Shown: positions 34,362 through 45,300 of the stretch, in pieces
Layout of the letters: every line of letters begins with the position of its first letter
Numbering within the stretch: position 1 is the stretch's first letter
NCBI GenBank assembly: GCA_916610825.1
Contig: OU744454.1
Location: forward strand, 13,957,836 to 14,021,835
Length of the DNA: 64,000 bases
Direction of reading: 5' to 3'
Source: Haliclystus octoradiatus
Lineage: Eukaryota > Cnidaria > Staurozoa > Stauromedusae > Haliclystidae
Notes under the pieces: generated by a model
What the model saw: only the letters and a program-made list of their open reading frames with translations
Database searches by the model: none
What the model was told of the DNA's origin: nothing
Program-made: the position numbers and the translations under genes

Positions 34362-35287
34362 CATAGACATAATAGATATAGACTGCTGATGGGGTCATGT
34401 GACGTGTGGCACTCATGGGCAGCCAAAATGGTAGACAAATGCGCCCAAAAGTTATGGTTGTATGTTGTAAGCTGACCGCAAAAGTCCAATACAATTTGGC
34501 ATTTGAAGTAAGCACAAAGTGTTTGAATTGATTTAAATCGCTGCGTAGATCTATTTGCTTGGCTTTTGTTTTGAGCATTTTTAATATGGATGTAATGATA
34601 CGTAAACATTGATTATAATAAAAATTAGCACATTTTGATATTAATTGGTATCCGCTACGCTTGTTTTGAAATGGTACTGCTGGTTATGAGGCATAATTTG
34701 TGGCTATTTTCATCAATCTTAGACTTTAAAATTATTATCATTATGGAGTGTAAAATGTTTGGATATTTTGTGAGTTAAATTTGATTATTATTCGTAGCAT
34801 TATTGTAATTGTTTTCATTGTTTCAATATCAACTTTTCTACGCTCATCTGCGTCCTTTGCTTTGCTGTTACCAGCAGTAAACATGCACCTTGTCATGTAA
34901 ATACAGCTGGGATGAATAATAAATGTTAAATCTGAGCAAACTCTGAAATTTTGATGTCCTATTGTTACAAAAACAGCGATATTCCTTCTTACAAAATTGG
35001 AATATTTCAGTGAAAATTTAATAAAATAATAGAGCGGATTTGATTCGAAATTGAGTGATACACAACAAAACTGTTAAATTCAATCCTATTTATTTGCTTT
35101 CAATGTAGCTCAAAATAATCCGGCTCATCATGTCTATTCTTTTATTTTCTAACAACAATATTGGGTCAAAAACACTGCTTTTTCCGCCACTTTGGGAGCA
35201 TGTGTCAGCCATTATGGATCACATTAGGTGCTACGTTTCAAGCCCGCTTTCGAACGTCATCAGCAGTCTATATCTATTATGTCTATG
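34362..35287. mobile_element. hAT-type non-autonomous element, 926 bp
   Basis: Perfect 30-bp terminal inverted repeats start CATAGACATAATAGATATAG, and the flanks carry an exact 8-bp duplication GAATAAAC (34354-34361 and 35288-35295). An 8-bp duplication is the mark of hAT transposases. No transposase ORF remains. It interrupts a copy of the AGTGGGAATAAACC dispersed repeat. Confidence 0.9.
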
Positions 35288-35480
35288 GAATAAACCCCCA
35301 GAATATCTTCACGTATGTATAGTAGAACCTGACGAATAAACTATAATGGCATCATTTTTTATTTATCAGGGAATTATTTTTTTGGTGAAAAAGTGGTGTT
35401 TTGACCCAAATGTCGCTGAGATTAATGGAATTGATGGAATAAATTGGATTGTATCTAGCTTTATGACAACAAACTGAAGC
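35288..35480 (+). repeat. Third copy of the AGTGGGAATAAACC dispersed repeat end
   Basis: Matches 58107-58290 (for example GGTGTTTTGACCCAAATGTCGC). Its outermost bases lie at 34350-34361 on the far side of the hAT element, which shows the order of insertion. Confidence 0.75.
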
Positions 35481-35489
35481 CTTTGATCT

Positions 35490-36130
35490 CAAATGAATGT
35501 CTGATTCCTAGCAATTTAGTTAGCTGATTGAGCGTGGAGAAATATAGTTCTAAAACTATCGAATGATTCCTAAAAAGTTGATTGATCGTTGAGTGACATG
35601 AATATTCACCCTGTTCATTCATCCTTCAACAGCTGTATAGATGATTTACATCACCTTATTGACATGAAATATTTCAAATGTTGAGCGTGCAGGTAAAAGT
35701 AAATGAAGGCACCCTTTGTTCTAAAATAACCGAATGATTCATAGCAATTTGATTGGTCGCTTGAGCGTGCAGGTAAAAATCGAATGAATAGCGCCGCCAA
35801 GGTTGAAAATTGGTTTGCGACCCCAAAACAAATTTCAGACAAGATTTAAATGTTAGAAAATAGATAATAAATGATAATAGTAATACATTTTCAAGAATAC
35901 CGCCAAAGAATTTGACGAGGCAGCGGCAAAGGCAAAGGCAACAAAGTACAAAACGGCTCGTACATTGCAATTAAAATGTTCACCCTGTTCAACCACATCG
36001 TTCAACAACTGTACGTTCGCATTAATTAGTATTAATTATAACAGTTAGACGATTTACATCATCTTATTCATATAGAATATTTGAAATGCTGTTTTGTTCA
36101 AGTTAAATCAAAACATTATGATCATTCATG
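35490..36130 (+). pseudogene. Internally deleted relatives of the Crypton gene
   Basis: 35725-35770 repeats the CCAAT-containing leader found at 36620-36650 (TTTGATTGGTCGCTTGAGCG). 35905-35975 repeats the end of exon 1 (AAGGCAACAAAGTACAAAACGG). 36030-36125 repeats the 3' end found after 39830 (TATAACAGTTAGACGATTTA). So this is a short derivative joining the 5' and 3' ends. A further leader fragment is at 35500-35660. Confidence 0.6.
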
Positions 36131-36720
36131 TGGTGTATCTTTGTTGATCTTTTATCGTGAAAAGTTTACAATATGAAAACAAAATCGAGGAATCTTATTC
36201 TGAACTGATCACGAGGCGTCTAGTCCGATCACATCAGGTGATCAAACTTACGATTCTGATTGGGCTAAATTCTTTTAGATATATTTCGTGAGTGAAATTG
36301 ATAGTTATTGTTGATAACTGAATTCATAACTTCTGAGAATAGAACGATTAAATAGTTATGTTTTCAGTTTTAGAAAAGAGTCCATGCACAGGTTTTCCAT
36401 GCTGATCATCGCAAGATTCCTGCATGGTTAATGTTATCCGACACTCGGAATTCTAGAATAAACTAACCGGCAACTCATCTTTTCATTACGCTCCACTGGT
36501 CTTTCCCATCATCGCTCGTGCAGGAATTTTGCAATGAAGCATGGCAACCTGTACATGAACGTTGAGATGAAAGCATGTCAACGGTGACGAAACGCATTGT
36601 TCTGAACCAATCGAATGGTTACCATTAATCTGATTGGTCGATTGAGCGTACAATAGATGTAGAGATCAAAGCACGCACCTTGTTTCTTCAGCCTCAAAAA
36701 AGAAACTCGATGCAAACAAA

Positions 36721-39700
36721 ATGGCAGATACACTAATTTTAAATAATGGAGATGATTTAAGCAATAATAATAACAAAGGTGGGAGGTTTTCGAAGAAGAC
36801 TGATGAAGAAATTGACGAACTATTGCTGAACACCAATACAAAGGCAACAAAGTATAAAACGGCTCATGCAGTTAAAATATTCAATGGTATGTTTAGGGGT
36901 TAAAGACTGTTATTCGTCGTAAAATACAGCAGTGAAAACACACGAGAGGGTGCCGTAGTGACAACACGAGCGTTAAAAAAAATGGCCAGCGGCAAACGAT
37001 TGTCGCCTTTTGAGTGTTCTCCCAGCCACGCGAGTGCAATCATCATTAGCTGTGTCATGGCATAATGTTTAACAAAATTAGTGGCTTTTGAGATATTCGT
37101 GTTCATAACTTTGCCGCTTAAATCTTCAGCGCTGCGCTCGAATCGATAATTCATAGCTACGTTTATTTACGTTCGGTATCGTTACAATGCTTTATTGTTC
37201 TAAGAAACCAAGCCATGAAATTATAGTTTGAGAATTCCATATTAATTATAGCTAATTATATAATTAAGAATACATTCGAATTACACTGCCTGGTGTCATA
37301 AATGAATATATATTATTTCAATCAAGTAAATATTTCAAGATAAAGGATAGCGACAAAAAATAAACAAACTTAGGTTTAAACAACGTTTCGCAATTAGCTT
37401 AATTGCATCTTCAGGTTAAAAGGAATAAGATATTAACATAACAAAGTATTTATAGTAAAAAGTTAAGTGATTATAAAATTGAGTACAAAACAATACAACA
37501 AATAAAATATATTATTTACTTAGGTAGAGTTATACAAATAGCCAAGACAAGATTTAATCTTTCTAAGTGTTGAGAGTCGGCTCTTTGATTGATAACATTT
37601 CATAACTTAAGCAATCAAACTTATTGGTGCACTTCCTCAGTAGAGAAAAAAAGATGTCCGGAATTTTTGACACTTTTATTGTGAGTTTGTAAGTGTAAAC
37701 CGACTGCCGACCCACTATGTTCGTCAATACGTTGATGTAGATGCCGGCGCGTAAAGCCGACATAACTCACATCGCACGAGTCACACTGGAATAGGTAAAC
37801 AACGCATTGACGAGACAGTAGAGCCGGCCTCCGTTCACGAACAAGAACATCGTCAATTATTTTTCTAGATTTAAAAACTGGTCGAAAGCTCTGTCCGACT
37901 TCAACATTCAGAGTTTTCAATTGTCGCCGTAGTGAATTTGCGGAAACCTGGTCTTTGTAAGGCAAAACAATGTTAATTGCATCTCTTTTGTTACGGGTTA
38001 TGTTGTCTAAATCTACATTATTAGGTAACTTAAACTTAGAATCCAAAAAATAATTAAGGATATAGGATAATTAGGTTTTAAAAATATGTTTTGATAGTAA
38101 TACATTCAGAATTAAATAAATAATCATTAGATGATAAACGGCGTGCTCGATCAAGCATCGTTAATAGCAGCCCCCGTTTGTATTTTCATGTCCACATGAC
38201 TATTATAATGCAACAATAGTCAACAATGTCAAAAATTCAGGACATCTTTTTTCTGTGCTGAGGAAGTGCACCAATAAGTTTGATTGCTTAATTTATGAAA
38301 TGTTATCAATCAAAGAGCTAAGTCCGACCCTCAACACTCAGAAAGATTCCGTCTGGTCTAAGCTATTTGTATAACTCTACCTAAGTAAATAATATACTTT
38401 ATTTGTTGTATTGTTTTGTACCCAATTTTATAATCACGTAAATTTTTCCTATAAGTACTAAGTCTGTTTATTTTTTGTCGCTATCCTTTATCTTGAAATG
38501 TTTTTCGAAGAAACTTTTACTGCAAGTAAATATTGCAAATAATAATGTGATTGTAGTCTCCCAGTAGCCACATATGCTTGAATATTTTTGGGACTTCAAC
38601 TAAATTATGCATATAATCTATGTATGAATTTTAATTTATGTAAACACTCCTGATTTACTTATAAGCAAGATGATTTCAATTCAAATGTTTTTTGTTATCT
38701 ATACATTAGAATGGGCACTTGTACATGGCATCGATGAGAAGCTGGAAGAAATGAAGCCTGCGACTCTAGATAAACATTTGAGATTATTTTATGCCGAAGT
38801 GAGAAATAAGGAAGGGATCAATTATTCAAAGTCTACATTGATTGGAATTCGCTATGGCCTCGAACGTCATCTTAACCAACCTCATATAAATAAAAGATGG
38901 AGTTTTAATGATGTGATATTCAAAAAATCGAACTCAGTATTAAAAGCTAAAGTTAAAGAGCTAAAAAGAAATGAGAAAAAGAAGGTCACCCATAAGGAAG
39001 TTATCACAGGAGATGACCTCAAAAAATTAATGGAAAGTCAAGTTTTTTCATTAGATAGCCCCCAGACACTACTCCAAAACGTTTGGTTTAACGTTTTAAT
39101 ATACTTTTGCAGAAGAGGTAGGGGAGGAAAGAGGTTGTTGACAAAATCCTCAATTGAATTCAAAGTGGACAAAAACAATTCCGAATATGCATGCATGAGC
39201 CACGAAGAGTTGGATAAAAATTATAATTGGGAAAAGAACAATCACATGAACACGGGGAGGTTATACAGAAGTAACAATAAATATGATGGCTACAAAGCGC
39301 TGAAATTATATCTTTCAAAATTGAATTCTAATTGCCATGCACTTTTTCAATACCCAAAGAAAAACTGGACCATTGACAATGGCAATGGAAATGTATGGTA
39401 TGAAAATCGTCCTTTGGGAATAAATGCACTAGGAAGTATGATGAGATCCATCAGTAAAGATGCTAGGCTATCACAGCCCTACACAAACCAATGCGTGAGA
39501 ACTACGTCTGTAACATTGCTTTCAAACGCTGGCATGACAAACCAACACATCTTGTCGATCTTTGGAAATAAAAATGAGAAATCGTTACAACAAAATAACA
39601 CACAGCCATCTGAAGCTCAATTAAAGCAATGTAGTGATTTTATATCTAATGCGTTGGGAAATTCTATTGATTCATCAGCTAAGCAAGCTGAATCCAATAG

Positions 39701-39842
39701 GCCTAAAAATGTCATCAACAATTTAACTTTGTTATTACCCGCAACGACAGTTAGCGGTTCGTTAACGTCTTCAAGTCATTCAGTCCCACCATATTTTAAC
39801 AATTGTACGATCGAATCGGTAAACATTTATTATAACAGCTAG
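36721..39842 (+). CDS. Crypton-type tyrosine recombinase-like protein, two exons, catalytic residues altered
   Basis: Exon 1 is 36721-36886 and exon 2 is 38710-39842. Donor G|GTATGT and acceptor TACATTAG join in phase as KIFNEWALVHG, giving about 432 residues. The N-terminal part (GGRFSKKTDEEIDELL) and the core belong to the family also found in vertebrate ZMYM, QRICH1 and KCTD1 proteins (Crypton-derived, DUF3504-like). The core has the first catalytic arginine in CRRGRGG (about 189-195) and the second in YTNQCVR (R319). The catalytic histidine before R319 is Q316, the histidine of the GH motif is N342, and the tyrosine position is N351 (SLQQNN). The frame is intact although recombinase activity should be lost. 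Penelope debris fills the intron. CCAAT (as ATTGG) lies about 80 bases upstream. Related truncated copies nearby show it belongs to a repeat family. Confidence 0.75.
37318..38050 (-). mobile_element. Penelope-like retroelement, 3' part with GIY-YIG endonuclease
   Basis: 38046-37621 encodes a GIY-YIG-type segment: VVYLFQCDSCDVSYVGFTRR followed by LHQRIDEH, preceded by SRQ and basic residues, as in the C terminus of Penelope-like elements. It continues into a 3' tail to about 37320 that contains a hammerhead-like core. It is 5'-truncated and sits inside the Crypton gene intron. Confidence 0.75.
37386..37420 (-). ncRNA. Hammerhead-ribozyme-like core in the Penelope tail
   Basis: Minus strand reads CTGAAGA, then GCAATTA-AGC-TAATTGC (a 7-bp stem II), then GAAAC. 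This matches the invariant CUGANGA ... GAAA core. Penelope-like elements are known to carry hammerheads. Stems I and III are not convincing by eye, so this is a candidate or a decayed motif. Confidence 0.4.
38219..38500 (+). mobile_element. Second Penelope tail, inverted relative to the first
   Basis: GAGGAAGTGCACCAATAAGTTTGATTGC onward matches the reversed 37645-37330 closely, ending with TTTTTGTCGCTATCCTTTATC. It lacks the hammerhead-like segment and the coding region. The two tails diverge from a centre near 38130. Confidence 0.75.
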
Positions 39843-40670
39843 ATGATTTATACCATATTATTAACTAACTTTGGATGTTGTTCAAGTTAAGTTAAACCAT
39901 CATGATTATTGTTAATCTTCTTTAATTTTTTTCGTCAATATTATCAACCATGTTCACTGTCTGGAGATCGCAAAATAAACGAGTGAAATCGGCAGTTGCC
40001 TGTAAAGTAATTATCTGTCTGAAGTTGAATCGGAAATTTCTGAAATTGAATTGGAAATTTCTGAAAATCAATTGGAAGTTTCTGAAATTCTATATTTGCA
40101 AATATACACAAGATAAAACAAGAACTTCACTCGATGATTGTTTCTTGTGCTGTGCGTTTCTGGACTCTTTCTGATTTGTGTATGTAACTCTTGAAGTCAC
40201 GTGCCACATTTGCATAATCTGACTGCGTCAAAAATTTCGCCTCAAAAGTAGTGAAAATACCGAGTTTAAGCATCAAAAGAGTTATGTTATAAATGTTTGG
40301 TTGAAAAAAACCTTTATTATCGGAATCAGCGTAAAAAAACTTCAGAAGAATAGTAAAATCCTCAAAACCCGTTTTTTAATTTTATTTACACTTTATAACC
40401 CTTAACATGACCCATTTTTGCTGGAAACAAGAGCTTATGCAGAACTTATTTATGTGCAAACGTTCTGAAGAACTTATCAACTTTATCAATCAAACGTTTC
40501 CAAAATAATAAAATGTAATGTTCGTCGTGTTCATGAGCGTGTTCGCCTCGTTATAGACCGATGCCATGAATTTCTTGAGGATTATTTCATTTGCTTCAGT
40601 CCAAAGTCGTGATGTGTTTGATAGAATCATAGTCAGACTATGATACAGTAAGCATTAAATTTTCAATAGT
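39843..40670. other. Gene-free stretch after the Crypton gene
   Basis: The first 100 bases are the 3' end shared with 36030-36130. A small tandem of TTGGAAATTTCTGAAAAT-type units occurs at 40028-40090. Nothing else. Confidence 0.4.
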
Positions 40671-40671
40671 A

Positions 40672-40835
40672 TTTACCAGAGCCATCTATTTACAAGAGTT
40701 CGGACACTCTTTCATGTGCCTCTCTCGGCTCTCATTGGACAGATGCCAGTCATGTCATTTTATGGGAGCTATTTTCGTTTCGTCAAACTCAGGCTTGCGA
40801 AATTCGAACAAAGCGCGGGAAAATGTATGTATGTA
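40672..40835 (-). repeat. Promoter-bearing dispersed repeat, copy 3
   Basis: Reversed, it reads CATAAAATGACATGACTGGC to GTGTCCGAACTCTTGTAAAT then AGATGGCTCTG, matching 12932-13018 including the ATG. Here the codons after ATGGCTCTG are GTAAATACT, so no long ORF follows. Confidence 0.6.
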
Positions 40836-41218
40836 TTTGTATGCATTTTGTAGCACAATGGCTAACAGGCAAATAAACAAAGGAGGATATTTTTATCCTC
40901 ACTTACATGTGACCTTTAAAAAAAAGTATGTATATATAAAGAAACGATGTTATCAGAAATAATTAACAGGCAAAGGAATAGTTACAGAACTGTAATGAAT
41001 TAACGCAGTGATTAAGTTTAAATTTGAATGTTTGTAAAGAACTAGACGATATAACTTCTTCAGGAAGAGAGTTCCATGGCTTGATTATTCTATTTGCAAT
41101 AAAATAATTTCTTGAAATCGAAAACATTTCGTTCAAAAGCAAAACCTGGTTTTCAATGGAAGAAAAAATGATGATTTCTGACCCCAAAAGTTGCGAGTAT
41201 ACATGGCTTTGTTATAAA
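40823..41218 (-). mobile_element. 5'-truncated CR1/L2-like LINE, 3' end
   Basis: 41187-40963 encodes the ORF2 C terminus (NYFIANRIIKPWNSLPEEVI), aligned with VIPWWNSLPEKCV of the full element at 59.5 kb. It is followed by the same tail and a (TATG)n repeat at 40823-40835. Its 5' side is cut at the MITE boundary. Confidence 0.75.
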
Positions 41219-41598
41219 CGCAAATCTTCAATCTGTGTAGCGGTATAACCCCATTGAAATTATCAAACAATCATACGGACACTTCTACTATCAGATAATC
41301 ATTAAAAATAGTCTGGAATTTTTTACTGAGATATTCTGAACTAATTAGAGTCGAAAAATATTTCAAAATGTGCACCGCAACTAGTTCCAGGCCCTTTTCA
41401 TTTCTATATGAGTTTTAACAGCAGAAGCCTGGAATAGTTCCGATGCACATTTTAAAATATTTTTCGACTCTAATTAGTTCAGAATATCTTCTTAAATAAT
41501 TCTAGACTATTTCCAATTATTATCTGATAGTAGAAGTGTCCGTTTGATTGTTTGATATTTTTAAGGGACTATACTACTACACAGATTGAAGATTTGCG
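41219..41598. mobile_element. Palindromic MITE, 380 bp
   Basis: Arms 41219-41390 and 41430-41598 are inverted copies. Outer ends read CGCAAATCTTCAATCTGTGT. The loop is about 40 bp. No ORF; target duplication unclear. Confidence 0.75.
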
Positions 41599-42320
41599 CT
41601 CGACTCAGCTTATGACGCCATGCTTCAGCATGCTTTAGGAAAAAAATTGGCCCAACTTACTGTCTACTGCTAAACTTAGAAAACTTTCCCCTTCTGCCTC
41701 TGCTATTGCTCACCAACATCAGATGTCTTTATTAGGTCACATCGAAAGATCAAAGACGTATGCCCTTCAACCGCTGCATGACTGCATGACATCCTTCACT
41801 GGCAACCGAAGGAGATGCTTCGACGGGGCTATGGGGGAGTAATATATCTTTTCATAATGTTTTCTATCGTGAATTGTGTTATTTACAAGTTTCATTGTCA
41901 GCTATGTCTGACCGTGATTTGTGGCGTACTTTGTGTAGCAAATATCTAAGGCGTAAGAGGGACGGCACATTCCTATAATGTGACTGTCTATACTACTATG
42001 AGACTATGCGTGTTTGAAATAAAATAAATGAAATTACTTATTTGCGATTGTAATCTCTTTTGCTTCAAGTCATAACTATTTTTAAAAATAACATTGTTAC
42101 TATATTCTCTTTGCATGAAAGTTAGTTTATTAAAGTGTCAGTACACATGAGTGTTACATTAGATAACAAAATAGAATTAGTTGTTATTAGTGATTGTCTC
42201 TTTGAAAATTGGTTTGAAACCCTAAGTGTGCTTTGCAATCAATTTGTTTGAAGGGAAGGACTTCTACTTTGCCATTTTATTTCCAATCATGACAGTTTGA
42301 TGTTTTTCGTCAAGATGAAA
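41599..42320. other. Gene-free stretch with faint RT-like remnant
   Basis: 41640-41830 faintly resembles the C-terminal region of a retroelement ORF (LLGHIERSK in one frame) but is too short to classify. Nothing else seen. Confidence 0.25.
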
Positions 42321-42337
42321 GTTTATTCAAACTCAAT

Positions 42338-45300
42338 TTAATGATGTTTGCCATGTTTCTTTGATTTCTTAACATCAGCTTTCTTTGAGGCTGGAATATA
42401 TAAAGAAAATATTAAATATCCGTCATTAAACCAGTCAAACATACAGTTGGCTACTAGATAGAGGTAGTCGCTATAAAAGGTTTTATTGTATGATCAAAGC
42501 GTTTTTATGTTTATGAATAGCATACCCTTCTTTTTCTCCTTTTTGAGTTTCTTGGCGGCTGCTTGTTTCTCGGCTTTCTCGAGGATCTTTTGTGCCTTTT
42601 TGATTTTAGCCATTTCTTCGTCCATTTCAATTTTGCTTTTGGTGTGAGTTTCAGCATCAACATAGTAGACATAGTTGGCATTTTTGTTACCAGCACATAC
42701 CTCAGATGAGGTGACACATGGTTTGTATCCGTAGGTTACACAGCTATTAGATGGACCATCGCTATCGTATTTAGCATCATCACTGCCGGACCAGCATTCA
42801 GCTATAAATAGAATATACATTATTGATTATTATTATTTAGTAGTGTGATATTTACCTAAAAATGCAACGAAAGTGTGCGCGTGTGAGCATACGGTTTAGG
42901 TTGGCGCTATTTTCTCAATCGGCTTTCTGAGTATGATATTAATGTATAATTTCATTAGAGCCGCTGTTTTCCAGTAGTGCTTCAAATGGGCTTCAATTTA
43001 TGAAAATATACAGTTTCAACTGTATTAATAGCTATACTTGTAGCTATATCAAGGTTTCAATGTAGATATCAAATTTCACCGGTTGCCGAATTCCATGAAC
43101 TTGACCGTTGTCTAAAATAACCGGTAGTAATATGGTAATTCAAAAACCTATTCAATCTTATGTTAAACTTCATTTTACCTGGATATTGGGTTTATTTCTT
43201 ATAATCAAAACATACTTCTTGATGATATATAAATAGTATAATTTAATGAAAACAAAAAAATTTCAAGCGATTTTGACTTGCATGAGTTAAAACAACATTC
43301 GATAATTGAACATGTACAATGAATTTTTGCTAGAAACAAATAAAGAAAATGAATTAAGTAAAATAATCCAGCCAAACATGATGATTCAATTATCATCCGG
43401 CTATCTTTCTAAGTGACCTAATGGTGCAATTTTTTTCACTCATAAACATTCCAGGATCGTTAATTTTCCTAAAAGTGGCAACCCTTCACCTTAAGCTTTG
43501 GAGGGAGTTACAACCGACTTCATGTCGTATACCGTACCGAGATTTTGAAGTCCAAAGATGGCGTTTCCTTGCTTGAGAGCAGCATTGGCGCATTTACAAG
43601 CAAATGAAGGAAGTTCCTTGTCAAAACTCTTTGATGATGGTGCAGATTTACTTTTTTTGTGGGCCAAACCAAGATGAGCATTGGTCATAATAAGGCTTGA
43701 CAAAGGTCTTTCTTTTCCAGCTTTATCACTGTAGCAGCCAACTTTTTTGAATTTCAAATTACATTTGACTGTTTAAAAAAACAAGATCAATACTTCAGTT
43801 TATATAACACCAGCAAGATATAAGATATTCAATAGGAAAAAAAATCCTTACAGCTATAATATATATAGTTATACACACAAGAAATTTGTTGTCATGTCAT
43901 GTTGTTCAAAGTATGGGAAAATGATTGTGAAAGATGATGTCACTATGTAATTAAATCAATGATGTATAATATCCTCAATGAAACATATTAATCTTCATCG
44001 TCATCACATTTAAAACCTCAAAATCAACTACAGATCAAAGTTCTATATATAGAGAAAACTTCATGAAAACAAACATCTTCAAACTATTAAGTAATAATTT
44101 TTTTTTATTTGTACAGATATTATCACATCTGAAAGATTACTCTGATTTTTTACTTGTGAAGACAGTTTTAATTGATTTGAAAAGAAATTGACAATTCAGA
44201 TGATGACCTCTGAGGTGACCCTATTATTTTGAGGGTAAATATCAAAGTTTGGCTGTAAATTATTGATAAGATAATTGCAGTTGCCCTCTTTCAAGTGTGA
44301 AATGTTGAAATCTCGTAGGGTACTATATAACAAGATAACTTGGCATTGGTATTCGACCGGAATACAGAGAAATGCAGAACCTCAATACCATTGCTCAAAC
44401 AAAGATTTTTATCTAATATTTTAAAAGGCATTGATCTTTTTTAGCCTACTCCGTAAGACGCAGGAAATTATAGGCAGGGCGCTTATTCGTCTCTCATCAA
44501 AAATCACTATAGGCACACATAATTATGAAGCCGGTATACACTTTTATAGGTAAACCTGTATGATACTAAATTAGATCCAGTTTAGCCATCTTTATTGAAC
44601 AGCCATTCACTGTTTCTCGATAAATGTCGCTATAGCAAAGCCTGTTATACGACAGAGCAGAAAAGACAACCTGATACAATTAACATTTAATTAATTAAAA
44701 ATAAAATACGTCATGAAACCTCTTAGTTAAATGTCGGAGACGATAGCTTTATTATTTTCAATTCTTCAGTTACGTTTTAATAACTTTATCTTTTAGCTTA
44801 TAACCTTTCATATATTTACTTTGTTGTTGTGTTTGCGATATAAACGTGTAATGATTTTAAAAAGGATATATAATTCCACACAAATACTTACATGAAGATG
44901 TTGGTTTGACTTCTTCTTCATCTTCCAATTTTGGTTGATCTTCTTTTTCTTCTTTATCTTCGTTTTCAGATGGTTTCTCTGATGCTAATTGTTCTTCGGC
45001 ATCAGATTTAGATTCTTCAGATGCTGCACCGCTTTCTGAACTTTCTTCTTCTTTCTAGAATTGAAATCCGAATATCAACAGAGTTATTAACAACTTCTTT
45101 CTAGAATTGATTCCGGAAAGGTAGAACAATTCCAGAAGAAAAATGTTATTTTTATGATTTATTGGACAAACATCAACAAACATTAACAAACATCAACAAA
45201 CATTAACAAACATCAACAAACATTAACAAACATCAACAAACATTAAAAAACATCAACAAACTTCAACAAACATTTAGAAGAAAATGTTGAAATGTCTCTA

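Noticed and set aside
41640..41860. A second non-LTR retrotransposon fragment
   Set aside because: Only a few residues resemble an RT C terminus in one frame; not enough to classify.
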